From: Ctenosaura bakeri
Taxonomy: Eukaryota; Chordata; Lepidosauria; Squamata; Iguanidae
DNA: 64,000 nucleotides
Assembly: GCA_948474755.1 (NCBI GenBank)
Contig: CAOLHI010000483.1
Coordinates: 1 to 64,000, forward strand
Direction of reading: 5' to 3'
Part shown: in pieces, positions 1-10,985 of the stretch
Layout of the letters: each line of letters begins with the position of its first letter
Numbering within the stretch: position 1 is the first letter of the stretch
Made by a program: the position numbers and the translations under genes
The notes under the pieces: generated by a model
Databases searched by the model: none
What the model saw: the letters and a program-made list of their open reading frames with translations, nothing else
Told to the model about the DNA's origin: nothing

Positions 1-207
1 AAATCAATGATAGGAAATATGTGACCTTCCAGTTGTTGCTAGATAGCAACTCTCATAAGCTCTGGCTGGCACACCCGATGTCTGAAGGGCCACACATTCC
101 CATCCCTGACCTGTGCCTTGGAATGTGTACATTCTGAAGGCAGGAAACTGTCTAATTACAACAGATCACTCCCCAACTCCATCTAGAGTAAGATGTCTCT
201 GAACTTG

Positions 208-292
208 GGAAAAGTACATTTTTGGACTACACCTCCCAGATCCCTGGCCATATTAGCCATTGCTGTCAATTCTGGAACCTGTAGTCCAAAAA
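208..292. repeat. Short palindromic MITE fragment (family D)
   Basis: The two ends are inverted copies built around TTTTTGGACTAC and GTAGTCCAAAAAA, with CTCCCAGA and TCTGGAA inside. The same foldback layout recurs at 1826-1922, 21386-21482, 27750-27815 and 41014-41104, so this is an interspersed, non-autonomous DNA-transposon-like family. No target duplication could be fixed here. The superfamily is not determined. Confidence 0.55.
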
Positions 293-686
293 AGAAAAAA
301 AGGGGGGGCACATCTTTTCAAGGTCTGGACCATTGTGACTTGTAACAGTTGTGTGAAGATTAAACTAGACAAGATGTGTGTTTTGTAAATGGGGCTCTCA
401 GCATCCTTCTTATTTGCAAAAATGAACTGCGGCCCTCATCTCTGATGAGGTGGATTTAACTTTCTTCATTCTGTTTTCCCAATGAACATACATCCACAGT
501 CATGAACTGGGTAGATTAGAAAAATTGGTGGTTCCAGTGGGATGCAATAAGAGGTAAAGAGAAAAAGCAGCCAAGATGGGCATTCCCTTCAACAATGAAC
601 TGCTGCTCTTGTCCATTAAAACACCTAGTCTCACTGTTCTTTCAGTATCATAAAGGCACTGATAACTGGCATAGTGTACAATTTTA
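293..686. other. Single-copy sequence, no gene seen
   Basis: Apart from a short homopurine/G run at 291-308 I find no similarity to other parts of the window and no convincing coding sequence. Short ORFs here have no recognisable domain. Confidence 0.5.
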
Positions 687-1156
687 TGGTTGGCTTCCAC
701 ATTTGTGGGCTTAACTTTCATGGATTTGATTATTTGTGCATTTCTCCAACCCCTGCCCCCAATCTCAGATGCTTCTTTTTGGAGGAACCTTCCCTCTCTG
801 CGGCTCTGATAGGGCCATGCAGCCCTTTAATAACATATCTTTGCTCCTCCTCTAGCAGCCACTGCTTGGCCAGCTCAGGATGGCTTGCAACCCAATTTCT
901 CAGCACCACAAACCCTCTCCCAATACCACCACATGCACACAAGGAAGAAGAAGGGCTAGAGAGATGAAGTATAGGGCCACCAGGCCAACCCAATCCTTTT
1001 ATCTCTCCTTCCCCTGACCTAGTTAGGAAACTGGGTGCCTGATCTCCCCAAAAGGTCTCAGCTCCCTTCCCATGGGCACAGGCATACATTTTGATATTTT
1101 CTCACTTTTGTGAGGGTCTTGTGCCCCTAATCCTTATGAATGCGGAAGGCCAAATG
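687..1156 (+). mobile_element. Tigger-like (pogo/Tc1-mariner) non-autonomous element, old copy
   Basis: The left end (TGGTTGGCTTCCACATTTG) and the right end (ATGCGGAAGGCCAAATG) are degenerate forms of the terminal inverted repeat CAGTTGGCCCTCCACATTTG seen intact at 43787-44345. The inside shares the order GATTTGATTATTTG, GGAGGAACCTTCCCTCTC, GCCATGCAGCCCTTTAA and AAGTATAGGGCCAC with the copies near 43.3, 43.8 and 45.5 kb. It has no transposase ORF, so it would have needed a pogo-type transposase from elsewhere. Unlike the 43.8 and 45.5 kb copies it carries no internal palindromic MITE. Confidence 0.7.
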
Positions 1157-1825
1157 CACTTAAATGTGTTTCTTAAACTAACATTTAATAGATTGGTGCA
1201 TAAACTCTCTGCTACTCCAAAAAAAGAGGGCTGTCAATCAATTCAAAAAATGATTAGTCAGTTGCTTGTTGACTGTTTAATTTGGGGCAGGAATGATAGG
1301 GCTTCTAGTGTGCTGGGACTTGCAGCCCAACAACATACAAAAAGACATGTGATTCCCACCCTGAAATTAATTGTGTTTTTTTAAATTATATTTAATAATT
1401 CTCATAGTACCCACCCAAACCTTAATAAAGGTGCCTTTTTGAAAAATGGATGGACTTGCGGGGTGATTTACATAGTGATATTTATTAGTGGAAGCTGTGT
1501 ATATCCTTTTGTTGCACCTATATTGTCTTGGATCAGAGCAGTTTTTGTTCTACTTCCTTGATCTCTTGCATTTCTAAACTTATGCAAATACTTTCCAGCT
1601 GGAGCTGACTCATAGGCTCTTCTTATTGGAAGTTAATCAAAGGACTATAGACTGGAACAGGAATGTGCTTCTCATCTCTGGTGGATTTGGCAAGCTCCAC
1701 ATTTGTGGGAAAGGATGATCATAATAAGTAAAAAATATAGCAATTCGCTGCAGTCCTACTGCTTTGTCGAATGTTTCCAGTAGACCACTCAGTGATTAAC
1801 AAGCTGCCTACCTAGAACTTGGAAA
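1157..1825. other. Single-copy sequence, no gene seen
   Basis: AT-rich sequence without recognisable repeats. A short segment near 1305-1345 (TGCTGGGACTTGCAGCCCAA) recalls MITE family D but is too short to call. No coding signal is seen. Confidence 0.45.
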
Positions 1826-1922
1826 TGTTACTTTTGGAGTGACAGTTCCCAGAATCTACCAGCAGTCTGCAATCTGGGGATTCTGTGAGTTGTCATCCCG
1901 CCAAAATATAACTTTCCCAAGC
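1826..1922. repeat. Short palindromic MITE (family D)
   Basis: The inverted ends GGAAATGTTACTTTTGG and AATATAACTTTCCCAAGC flank CAGTTCCCAGAATC and GGGGATTCTGTGAG. This foldback matches the 21386-21482 and 41014-41104 copies in order and spacing. Confidence 0.6.
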
Positions 1923-2145
1923 TTGTCATAAGTGCCTTCCATCCTTTCTGAGCTGTTTCATTCCTCGAAGTGCTACTTTTGAACAGCCACTGGGAGGCAC
2001 CATTGTCCTCTTCATCAGCTGCTTGGTGGAGATAAAAATCGATCCAATTTGCTGAAGAACAGAGGCCAGGGCTTGGTTTTTTGTTTGCTCCAAGAAGGAA
2101 GCAAATATAGCTTGCTTCCAGCCAGATTCAGCACATAGGGGTTTC

Positions 2146-2375
2146 TTTTGTTGCTATATGCCTTCAAGTTGCTGCTGACCTTAAGGGGACCCTATCATAG
2201 GGTTTTCTTAGCAAGATTTCTTCAGCTGGGGTTTGCTTGTGCCATCCTCTGAGAATGAGAGAGTCTGACTTTCCTGAGGTCACCCAATGGGTTTCCATGC
2301 CCAAGCAGGGATTCAGAGCCTGGTTTCCAGACTCAAAGTCCAATGCTGAAACCACTACACAATCCTTCCTCTCCC
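2146..2375 (-). mobile_element. tRNA-derived SINE with BovB-like tail
   Basis: Reading the minus strand, a tRNA-like head (diverged box A, box-B-like region) leads into the family body (CCATGGAAACCCACTGGGTGACCTT in better copies, split here), AAGAAAACCCTATGATAGGG, and a 3' tail ending in GAAGGCATATAGCAACAAA. The same body occurs in at least ten places in this window. Such SINEs are transcribed by RNA polymerase III and mobilised by a partner LINE, here most plausibly BovB. Confidence 0.85.
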
Positions 2376-3649
2376 CTTGGTTAAGCCTCAGTCCCAGACT
2401 ACAGCAAACTCTTGTCTCGCACACTTTCAGATTCTGTTTGGGAGTCCTGTCTTCAATTGCTTACCCCAAAGCATGCAGTCTTAATTAAAGCCACAGTGCT
2501 GGTGATTTGGGAGAAAGCAGCTTGGATCTTGACATCTATTTGATATCAGATAAATACAAGAGGGACAAGAGGGAAGTGCAAGGGGTGGGAAGGGATCAGG
2601 AAGAATCAGTCACTAATGGAGGGCTCTCCTTGGCTCAGTGGCTGAATGCTGATTTACAAGCTCCTAAATAAATCATTTTTATTGCTGTCTTTTTGTCTTG
2701 CTGTCTTACATTTAACCCAAAACATCAGTCAGTGACTGTGGAGGGTCTCTTGTTGCGTCAAGCACCAAGGCTGTTTCCTTCCTTCATTGTCAGCTATTCA
2801 GATAAAGAATCCTAATCTTTCTTAGGCCTCTCAAGATTCACAAGGGCCAAAGCTTTGTCAACAGCACCTATAAATGTTCAGGCAACTGTTGGATGAATCT
2901 TCAGAGCTGGATCTGCCTGGGAGAGGCAGACAGCACCCATGGAGCAGTAGTGAATGTTCAAGCATAATTGATCAGCATGACTATCCCCACAGACGTACAC
3001 CCAAGGAGAGTCCAAAACTGAAGCTATGTCATTGATCCATATCAACTAACCAGTTCTGGCTGATTTCTTCTCCACCCAGAGTAGGTCTTTTGTAAAGCTA
3101 GTGGCTCTTACTTGTTCATTAAGCACCTTAGTCATCCCAGATAATTTCCATAAGAATAGGACTCACTTACAACAATATGTCAGTGCTGGGAAAGTCCATC
3201 CACAGCCCACCAGCTAGTATGAGGATTGCAGGTAAGCTCAGAGGAAACTTCCCTTAATCCTCTGTCATCACCAGCACCATCACTACCACCATCACCTGCA
3301 TTAATCTAAAAGTCCCAGTGCTTCAGCCCTATGAACCCTGGATCTATTGCACCATCCATGATCAGGATGTAAGAATAGATTCATGAACTACAGACCATCC
3401 TAGAGGATGTGGGGTGCCCCCTCTCACTGAGAGATGAGGATGTCCACTCTGAAGTCAGAGGCTGAGTCCCTGCCCAGCCCAGAAAGCACTGATGGTTAAA
3501 AGATTATGGTCTTATGGATCACTATACCAGTGATTGCAGTTTGCTCACGGTTGCCCATTGGTGGTGAGGGAAGGCAGACAATACCCGCTGAGCAACCTAT
3601 TTCTCCAGTGTCTTCTTTCTTTCATGGCTGTGTGTAGCCTATTTCCTCC
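2376..3649. other. Single-copy sequence, no gene seen
   Basis: About 1.3 kb with no similarity to other parts of the window except a short CAC/CAT-rich run at 3267-3299. No splice-flanked ORF or recognisable domain is visible. Confidence 0.45.
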
Positions 3650-4125
3650 TGATATTGTCTATACTGGGGTAGTTACCCTGGTATAACGCATCAACAAGAT
3701 TCCAGCCACAGGCTTGGTTGATGGCTGTGCAATGGACAACCTGCCTGCAGAAGAAAACTACTGGTGAATAGAGAATTACTTGTGGGCAAGGCCTTTCTCA
3801 TATTTAGTGGTAGAAGCCTGGGTGAAACTCTGGGAGTACAGGCTTACAAGCCAGACTCTTGGGAAGTATTTCTGACAGTGTGGTTCTAACGTGTTTTGCT
3901 GCTTGAGGCACAGAACAAAATGGCATCCCTCCCATTCCACAGAGAGAAGCTGGTAGCTAATTCTTTCTTCAAGACTGTCAATGAGACAGAATCCTCAACC
4001 ACACAGAGGAAAGACACAGGGCAAGGAGTTTAAGGCAAACAGCTCCCTCCTGTTTGCTTTACTTCTTGGTAACTCTTGCATGATGCATTAGCTCATTTGA
4101 CCTAGTGCTAGGGATGTCCTACTGC
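3650..4125 (+). repeat. Unclassified ~475-bp interspersed repeat (family L), copy 1
   Basis: The sequence is the reverse complement of 8560-9226 over nearly its whole length. Shared landmarks are GATTCCAGCCACAGGCTTGG, AAAACTACTGGTGA, CTGGGTGAAACTCTGGGAGT, AAAATGGCATCCCTCCCATT and TTGCATGATGCA. The second copy carries a ~197-bp MITE that is missing here, so this copy is the empty site. It has no ORF. The TTTTGCTGCTTGAGGCA core suggests a DNA-transposon relic, but class is not settled. Confidence 0.7.
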
Positions 4126-4248
4126 TTGAACAGCATTTTCCATCAGCTCAAGTTAGTATTCTTCTCTGTCCACTCTTTAGCCACACTAGGCTCCCTTATA
4201 TTCGATGCTAGACTAGTTCTGAACTCTGCTATTTGGACTTGAGGCCCA

Positions 4249-4465
4249 GTCATACTACAGAATTATGGTACTATTATTCTACTTTAACTACCACAGTTCC
4301 ATTTTGAAGAATCCTGGGATTAGCAATTTAGAGAGGGGCATTTAGAACTCTCAGCCAGAGCATTCCAGTGCTTCACCAGACTACAAATCCCAGGATTCCA
4401 TAGGATGGAACCATGGCATTTAAAGTGGAATAATAGTGCTATAATTCTGTAGTGTGAATGGGACC
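4249..4465. mobile_element. Palindromic MITE (family A)
   Basis: The long inverted arms start GGCCCAGTCATACTACA and end TGTAGTGTGAATGGGACC, with ATTATTCTACTTTAAC and GTGGAATAATAGTGCTAT inside and a CAGGATTCCATAGGATGGAA core. At least thirteen full or partial copies lie in this window. There is no coding capacity. The termini resemble hAT-type ends, but I could not find an 8-bp target duplication. Confidence 0.8.
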
Positions 4466-4589
4466 CTGATTTTGCCTGTGTACCTACCTACTCCTTGTTT
4501 TGATCTATGACAGATGTGGCTCCCATGTCGTAGGGACAGTGAATCTGCTTTAGGTCTTGATGCATACTTTAAAGAAGGTCTCCAAGTTT

Positions 4590-4700
4590 CTGACCATATT
4601 TTGGGAACAGTGTTCAGCATCTTTGCAATCTCCTTTAAAGTTCACACTAAAACCTGGGGCAGATTCACTCCTCCACTGACACTGGAGCCCCTACTTAACC
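4590..4700 (+). repeat. Unclassified repeat family E, copy 1
   Basis: The block CAGTGTTCAGCATCTTTG, CCTTTAAAGTTCACACTAAA and TTCACTCCTCCACTGACA recurs with substitutions at 11790-11925, 25250-25380 and 63430-63560. It has no ORF or obvious terminal structure. Confidence 0.6.
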
Positions 4701-5320
4701 ACTGGTCTGGACACTGCTGGCTTAGACCCTTGGACTATCTTGTCCTGCTTCCAGAGACCTTCCAGTCTTACTTGATCTAGCTTTATTCAACTTGCTATTT
4801 TGATCTGAAATTTACTCTCAGCTTTTTCAACTTTCAGTTCATTTCCACCTCAGTGCATGCTTATTACTATGTTTTATGCCATGCATACATACATATATAC
4901 ATACATATATCTGTATAATGATTTGGAGCCTAGCCAAGACATTAGGCATCTGAGACAGACAATCCCACAGACAGCTCTCTCACACACAGCAGAAATACAT
5001 TAACAATACATTAAATAGCTAACATATTGCTGCCTTTTTCATAGCACAAAAATCAGCAGCCTCAGGCAGCTGCCTTACTTCGCTTAATGAATAAACAGGC
5101 TCAGACCTACACACAGCATGATCCAAATGGATGTTTCCTTGGATAAACACCACTGACACAAAGGAGATCTGTGCAGGAACACTCCTGTTGATCAATCATC
5201 ACAGTGTGGCTTTGAATGTAGCAGAGTCAGGTGGATGCTTCTCCATTCCAAATATCATTGAGAAGGAGCAATATAATGTGGAAACTGTGCATTTAACTCT
5301 GCCCTTACGATTGTTTAGAT
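4701..5320. other. Single-copy sequence with a short CATA/TATA microsatellite
   Basis: A (CATA)n-like tract lies at 4883-4912. A short stretch at 5048-5075 (CAGCAGCCTCAGGCAGCTGC) resembles family J ends. No coding signal is seen. Confidence 0.45.
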
Positions 5321-5321
5321 C

Positions 5322-6085
5322 ATGTAAAATCATCATTTTAACCATCAAAATGACCTTGACAGATTAGCGAGCTGTGCTAGAACTAACAAAATTAATTTCA
5401 ACAGAGAGAAATATAAGTTACTACAGTTAGGGAGGAAAAAATGAAATGCACAGACACCTGGCTTGATAATATTACATGTGAAAGCGATCTAGAAGTCTTA
5501 GTAGACCACAAGGTGAATGTGAGCCAACGGTATGATACAGGAGCTAAAAAAGCCAATGTAATTCTGGGCTGCATTGATAGGAGTATAGTGTCTAAGTAGA
5601 AGGAAGTAATAGTACCGCACTATTCTGCTTTGGTCAGATGTCATCTGGAATACTATGTCCAGTTCTGGGCATCACAATTCAAGAAGGATATTGCCAAGTG
5701 GGTCATGTCAAGACTAGGGTGACCAAAATGGTAAAAGGTCTGGAAATCATGCCCTATGAGGAGCGGCTTAGGTTGCTGAGTATGTTTAGCCTGGAGAAGA
5801 GACAGTTAAGAGGTGATGGATAGCGAAATTTAAATACTTGAAAGGATGTCATATGCAAAATGAAGCAAGCTCCTGGTGCTCCAGAGACTAGGACACAAAG
5901 CAATGGCTTCAAACTACAGGAAAAGAGATTCCACCAAAACATTAGGAAGAACTTCCTGATGGTAAGAGCTGTTTGATATTGGAATGTGCTGCCTCAGAGT
6001 GTGGAGGAATCTCCTTGTTTGGAAGTTTTTATGCTGGATTGTATCTGCAGGAGTGCTTTGATTGTGTCTTCCTGCATGGATGGCC
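5322..6085 (+). mobile_element. CR1 LINE, 3' part, 5'-truncated and decayed
   Basis: The six-frame conceptual product matches the C-terminal thumb/tail region of CR1 reverse transcriptase in broken pieces (LEVLVDHK..., a CINRS-like INRS block, FKYLKGC, LRKNFLM). It aligns base by base with 34540-35300 and 57540-58300. Frames are broken by stops and indels, so it is dead. The 3' end is eroded before the ATTCTATG tail. Confidence 0.85.
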
Positions 6086-6654
6086 CCTGTGCGTCTATCT
6101 ATAAATTTTCCAGATTCATTTTTACCTTATAAAAATGTAACATAAACATAGATCTGGAATCTTGGTTGGAGAAGCTGACAGCAGGGAACAGGATGAAAAA
6201 GAAAAGTGGGTGGGGGGTGAGCAGCAGCAGATGGTGATGTCAATGACACCAGACAACCAGTCCAAACACTAAAGGAGCTAACCAAGGTACTACCTACCCC
6301 TTAAAAAGAGTTCTTTGATAGACCCTTTAAAGACCAGAGTAAAACCCACAGGACATATATTGCTCCCATTGACAAAGAGGCCACCTGACCCTACTGGGGT
6401 TGTAGAAAGATGTTTCTGAGGTAATATAGCTTGATGTTTCTTCACTGTCAATTATTCACTGTTAATACTCCACATTGCTCAAGTGCACTTTGATTCTCAG
6501 AGCACAGCAGCCATTTGTTGAGTTTATCTTCTGAGGTAACATATTGTCTGAGAGGGAAAAAAATCCTGGGGAGTGGAAAGCAAATGTAACAGGAAAGCAG
6601 AATGCTACAGTAATAATGGTCACACACTGGTTGTAGTAGTATATGTGGATGCTA
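6086..6654. other. Single-copy sequence, no gene seen
   Basis: No repeat similarity or coding signal recognised. Confidence 0.4.
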
Positions 6655-6960
6655 AGTCTCAGGGCCAACTCTACCATTAGGCAAAGGGAACGAACTGCCT
6701 CGGTGGCTGGTGATAGGAAACAGCAATGGCATCCCCTCTCCCCATCTGCTCATCTCTCTAAGCCCCTTGGCCTTTCCCCATCTCTTCGAAGAGACAGTTG
6801 GATGTGCCATACAGTCTGCTTTCTACTCTCTACACTGGCCTGCAGCCCTCAAAAACTCTGAAGGACATTCTCCTAGCATTGGACCAGCCTGTTCTGGTAA
6901 GCCTGTAGAAAGAGAGTTGGGCCTAGATTTAGTCTTTTTCCACAGTGAGGCCTCCTAGTG
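6655..6960. repeat. Probable DNA-transposon relic (family J)
   Basis: The opening GGGCCAACTCTACCATTAGGCAAAG followed by ACTGCCTC is the reverse complement of the end of the 10690-10985 repeat (CTGCCTGAGGCAG ... AATGTTAAGGCCAACTCT). The rest is diverged. ORFs here are incidental. Right boundary is uncertain. Confidence 0.4.
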
Positions 6961-7007
6961 TTACTGTGCCAGGGGGCCTAGTGTCACTGTACCTAATGTT
7001 ACTGACA

Positions 7008-7209
7008 ACCAGTGGTTTATTGGTTAGTGGTTAGTGTTGGACTAGGAATCCACTCAGCCATGGAAACCCATAGGGTGATCTTGGGAAGGTCATCCTCTCT
7101 CAGCCTTAGAAGAAGGCAAACTTCCTTTGAAGAAATCTTGCCAAGAAAACCCTATGATAGGGTCACCATAAGTTGGAATTGACCCGAAGACATGTAACAG
7201 CAACAATAA
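7008..7209 (+). mobile_element. tRNA-derived SINE with BovB-like tail
   Basis: The head TTAGTGGTTAGTGTTGGACTA is followed by CAGCCATGGAAACCCATAGG, GCCAAGAAAACCCTATGATA and the tail GGGTCACCATAAGTTGG with an A/C-rich end (AACAGCAACAATAA). It is nearly full length and in the same orientation as the next SINE at 7473. Confidence 0.9.
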
Positions 7210-7472
7210 GTGAAATGGCAACTTTCCAAGTGCTGCATGTTGCACATATTGTTATAAACTGTGGGTGTCTTCCCCTTGCGTTTGATTCCTAAACTGAAAA
7301 GCTCTAGCTTTTTAGTGTTCCCCTTTAATGTAAAGATATTCCACCTCTTGCCCTTTTCCTTTCCCACCTCTACCATTTCCCTTCTGAGGTGGGAAACCAA
7401 AACTATAGTATTTGAAATATAGCTACACTTTGGACTTGATATAAAATATTTTCAAATTTGGCTGCAAGTGAC

Positions 7473-7681
7473 AATGAGTCAACGTGTTGTAATGGTATGA
7501 GTACTGGATGAGGACTCTGCGAGACCAGCATTCAGATCCCTACTCAGCCATGGAAAGAGTGACTCACTCACTCAACCTTAAGTGAAGAAAGTGGCAGACC
7601 TCCTCTGAATAAATGTTGCCAAGAAAACCCTGTGATAGGGTCACCATAAGTCTGAGCTATCTTGAAGGCACATAAGAAGAA
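7473..7681 (+). mobile_element. tRNA-derived SINE with BovB-like tail
   Basis: Same family as 7008-7209: CTACTCAGCCATGGAAAG, GCCAAGAAAACCCTGTGATA, GGGTCACCATAAGTC and the tail CTTGAAGGCACATAAGAAGAA. The head is diverged from a tRNA (AATGGTATGAGTACTGGATG). Confidence 0.88.
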
Positions 7682-8559
7682 AGTGTTGCTGTGTACCTCC
7701 TGTTGGAAGCAAAGAGGCATCGATGCTTATATACAGTGATTAGTGAGAGGGATTTGTAGAAAGCATTCCTGCCCTTTTGTTTCAACTCTCTGTTCATTTC
7801 TTTGATCTATGTTCTCAAGTCTGTTTGTTGCCTCCCTCCCTGCAAAGGTTACTTCCCTCTTCTTCCAAAAGTTGGTTAGCCTTTTTGTCTTCCTTTTTCT
7901 CAGAGGGAGCATCCATGAAGTTTTTGCCTCAGGATGGCTTATATCCTCTCATGAGAGCCAGCTTTTAAGGGCTCTTCTACAGAAATTTAGGTAATATTAT
8001 TTTTGTCTATTCGCTTTCTGTTCCAAGATGGATTGCCTAAAATAAATAATGTCTGTATTTTCTTTTTTTTACTTTACATCCTGAATCCTGAGTACTTTCT
8101 CCTGTTTATCACCATAGGCTCATATTGCACTGCACTCTGCTTAATATAGATGACGAATTGTCCTACATCTCCTTGATCTTTTCTTTCTCATAGTATTTTT
8201 TTTCATGGTAAAACAGTAATAAAACAATGACCAGTTACTTAGGACAGAGCTTATTACCACTTGGGAGCCATCATTTTATCAGCAAGTCTTTTTAAATTGT
8301 AGGTTTTTAAAAAAAAACACCTTAAATTTAATTCTGTTCTAATAATTGACTTTCTTTGGAGGGTTAATTTTGTTCTTTTTAAAATTTGATAGTACTATAA
8401 GCCTCCTTGAGCCTCATGCAGTAAATCCAACAAATAAATAAATTGCACCGGAAATTACCCATACAGCAACCAGCTGATGCACCAGAGTTAGTTGGAGGAG
8501 ACACTCATTATTGAGTTTTCTCAGAGAAGGAAAGTACAGTTTGCTTGTTCTACTGGTTC
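7682..8559. other. Single-copy AT-rich sequence, no gene seen
   Basis: A/T-rich with poly-T and poly-A runs. The segment near 8390-8440 (CCTCCTTGAGCCTCATGCAG ... AAATAAATAAATTG) recalls the 3' end of an old LINE, as seen better at 35344-35433. No coding signal. Confidence 0.4.
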
Positions 8560-9226
8560 CTTTGTGCTAGGTAGGACAGGGCCAAATGATTTACTTGCAT
8601 CATGCAGGAGTTACCAGGAAGTAACATTAAGGTGTTGGAGGAGAAAGCTGTTTGCTTTAAACTACTTGCCCTGTACCCTTGACTCTTGAAGAAAGAATTA
8701 GATACGAGCCCATTCAGCTTCTCTATACGAAATGGGAGGGATGCCATTTTGTTATGTGCCTCAAGCAGCAAAACTTGTTGGCTCCACCCTGTCAGAAATA
8801 TTCCCTGTCCAGGGGCCTTTCTGCACTACTGTTATGGTGCTATTATTCCACTTTCAACATCCTATGGAATCCTGGACTTTGCAGTTCAGGGAGGGGTGTT
8901 TAGAATTCTCAGCCAGAGAGCTCTTTGGCCTCAATAAACTACAAACCCCAGAATTCCACAGAATGTTGAAAGTGGAATAATAGCACTACACCAGTGTAGG
9001 CCCTTAGAGTCTGGTTGGTAAGCCTGCACTCCCAGAGCTTCACCCAGGCTTCAGTTGCAAGCAGAAGTTCTACTGCTACAGATGATAAAGGCTTCACCCA
9101 CAAGTAGTCTTTTACTCACCAGTAGTTTTCTTTGGCAAGCAGGGTGTCCATTACATGGCCATCACCCAAGCCTGTGGCTGGAATCTTGTTGGTGCATGAC
9201 ACCAGGATAATAATCCCAGTATAGAC
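8560..9226 (-). repeat. Unclassified interspersed repeat (family L), copy 2, interrupted by a MITE
   Basis: This is the inverted partner of 3650-4125. The common sequence runs up to TGTCAGAAATATTCCC (about 8805) and resumes at AGAGTCTGG (about 9006). The ~197 extra bases between are a family A MITE. With that removed, both copies are ~472-476 bp. Confidence 0.7.
8806..9003. mobile_element. Palindromic MITE (family A, TTCAACATCC subtype) inside family L
   Basis: The left arm GGGGCCTTTCTGCACTACTG and right arm CACTACACCAGTGTAGGCCC flank CTATTATTCCACTTTCAAC and GTTGAAAGTGGAATAATAG. The sister repeat at 3650-4125 lacks it, which defines the insertion. No clean target duplication could be recognised. 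Confidence 0.85.
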
Positions 9227-10255
9227 AGTGGTGGCAGGAGGGAATAGGCCTGTAGGGCACTAATAGGGAGAGCATTTTTGTGCTTTGAGGAGCATAACAA
9301 AAGTGCTTTCGCTGGTGCTGAGTAACAGGAGGTCAAAGAGTGGAGCCGAGCATTTGGAAGGACACATGTGACTAAAATATTGGCTAGGCAGGCAAAGAAG
9401 ACAAACAAAAGTGGGATGAGTAACCATGAATTGCAATTAATTGTAAAAGGCAAATCTTCATTTCAAGAACACCTTGGCTCAGGAGTACAACTATAGAGGA
9501 GGGGCAAAAGGAGAGCATCCTCCTCCCAATAAGAATTCTTCTCTCTCCATGGCATTTTCCTTCAGCCCTCAAATTTCCAGCATTGTGGTAACTTAACTCT
9601 TGAATTGAACTATTAGAAATACAGTTTAGGCATCCAAAGCAGTGGGGCAGGAAAAATTACCAGAGAGAATGTAAACAGACCAAATATAAGAGTTTTCAGT
9701 ATGAATGATTTTCAATCCCTCACTTTCTGAAATTTTAGAAATGTGGGGGAAAATTCATTTGCAGGGGGTAGAATTCTTATTGGGGGTCAACCCCTAGCTA
9801 CACCTATACCCATCTCCAAGTGGTGGCCCTCTTCCTATGCTGTTTTTGCTGTCACTTAACAAAACCATCGGCATACATAATGTTGTGAATATAGGGGTGT
9901 AATTAGGTTGCTTAATAAGTGTTGTTTTCCAGGTTACATAATCCAAAAACAAAAAAGTAAGAATGTGGGAAGAAAAGACCACGTGCTTGGAAGAGAATTG
10001 GATGGGATAGGAGGCTGTTAAAAACATGGTGAGTCATCTTTCCACATGACTGGGCTGGTCAAGTTTGATCACAAATCACACAAAAATTAAGCTGCATTCA
10101 AACAACAGTTGTGCATTTAGCTAAAGTGACATTTCAGAAAAATTGGAGGGAATGATGATATCACAGTTTCTTTTTTTCTTTCTTTCTTTTCTTTTCTTTT
10201 GGATGTGAATGAGTCCTTTATAAAATGAAGGCACCAGTTCAGCCAGGGCTGAGCC
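9227..10255. other. Mostly single-copy sequence; a family I end at about 9735-9812
   Basis: GGGGGTAGAATTCTTATTGGGGGTCAACCCCTAGCTACACC at about 9765-9805 (quoted in parts: AGAATTCTTA, CCTAGCTACACC) matches the right end of the TIR element at 46239-46647. A (CTTT)n-like pyrimidine tract lies at 10168-10200. No coding signal. Confidence 0.45.
10168..10200. repeat. CTTT-type pyrimidine microsatellite
   Basis: Imperfect run of TTTC/CTTT units immediately upstream of the minus-strand BovB tail. Confidence 0.9.
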
Positions 10256-10665
10256 TTAGTTGTTGCTGCTATGTGTTGTCAAGTGGGCTTCAACTTACGG
10301 CTACCCTACGAGATACTTCCGGGAGTCATCAATTGTTCTGTTAACTAGCAGGCAAACTCAGGACCATGGTTTCCTTGACTGACTTAATCCACCTGTGGTT
10401 CATGCTATCCACAGCACTCTCCTCCATCGTAGTTTCAGGGGAGTTGATATTTTTCCTGTCACTTTTCTTCACTGTCCAGCTTTCACATCCATACATAGAA
10501 ATCAGATTGATCCTAACTTTGGCATTCAATGATATATCTTTCCATTTGAGGATCTTATCTAATTCCTTCATAACTGCTTTCCCAAGTCTTCTCTTTTCTT
10601 GACTACCATCTCCAGTTTGATTAATTACTGAGCCAAGGTATGGAAACTCATTAATAATAAGCCTC
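10256..10665 (-). mobile_element. BovB (RTE) LINE, 3' part
   Basis: Read on the minus strand, the conceptual product contains the RTE C-terminal block around YGCESWTVKKSDRK with a MKELDKILKWKDISLN lead. It aligns to 39530-40030 on the plus strand. The minus-strand 3' end (about 10262) has the BovB tail with the reverse of CAACAACTAAG. The segment between WTVKK and the tail has an internal deletion. Non-functional. Confidence 0.85.
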
Positions 10666-10689
10666 AGTAGCTGTTGTTAATAGTACGGT

Positions 10690-10985
10690 TCAACCTTGAG
10701 GTACATGAACTACCACAGCAGTACCCAGGTGTTTTGCTGTCTAAAGCAACAAACAAGAAGACTCTCCCTTCCATTCCATGTACAAAATCTGTCTGTAGTG
10801 ATAAGTCAGTAGTTTTTCAGCACTGGCATTGGAAGAGTATCCTCTGCCAGAAGGCTGTAGGCTAGCTTACTGGGTACAGGGAAAGTTGTATGCAGCACAG
10901 CATTTTCCGCTGACACCTTCCTGCTGCCTCCCAGCACCTGCTGCCTGAGGCAGCCTGATCACTCCATCTAATGTTAAGGCCAACT
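10690..10985. repeat. Probable DNA-transposon relic (family J)
   Basis: The end CTGCTGCCTGAGGCAG ... AATGTTAAGGCCAACTCTG mirrors the start of 6655-6960. The inner part (GTGTTTTGCTGTCTAAAGCA) resembles part of family L. Boundaries are approximate. Confidence 0.4.

Noticed and set aside
4249..4465. 8-bp target duplications around family A MITEs
   Set aside because: I checked the flanks of five copies and found no convincing direct repeats, so the hAT assignment for family A is not claimed.
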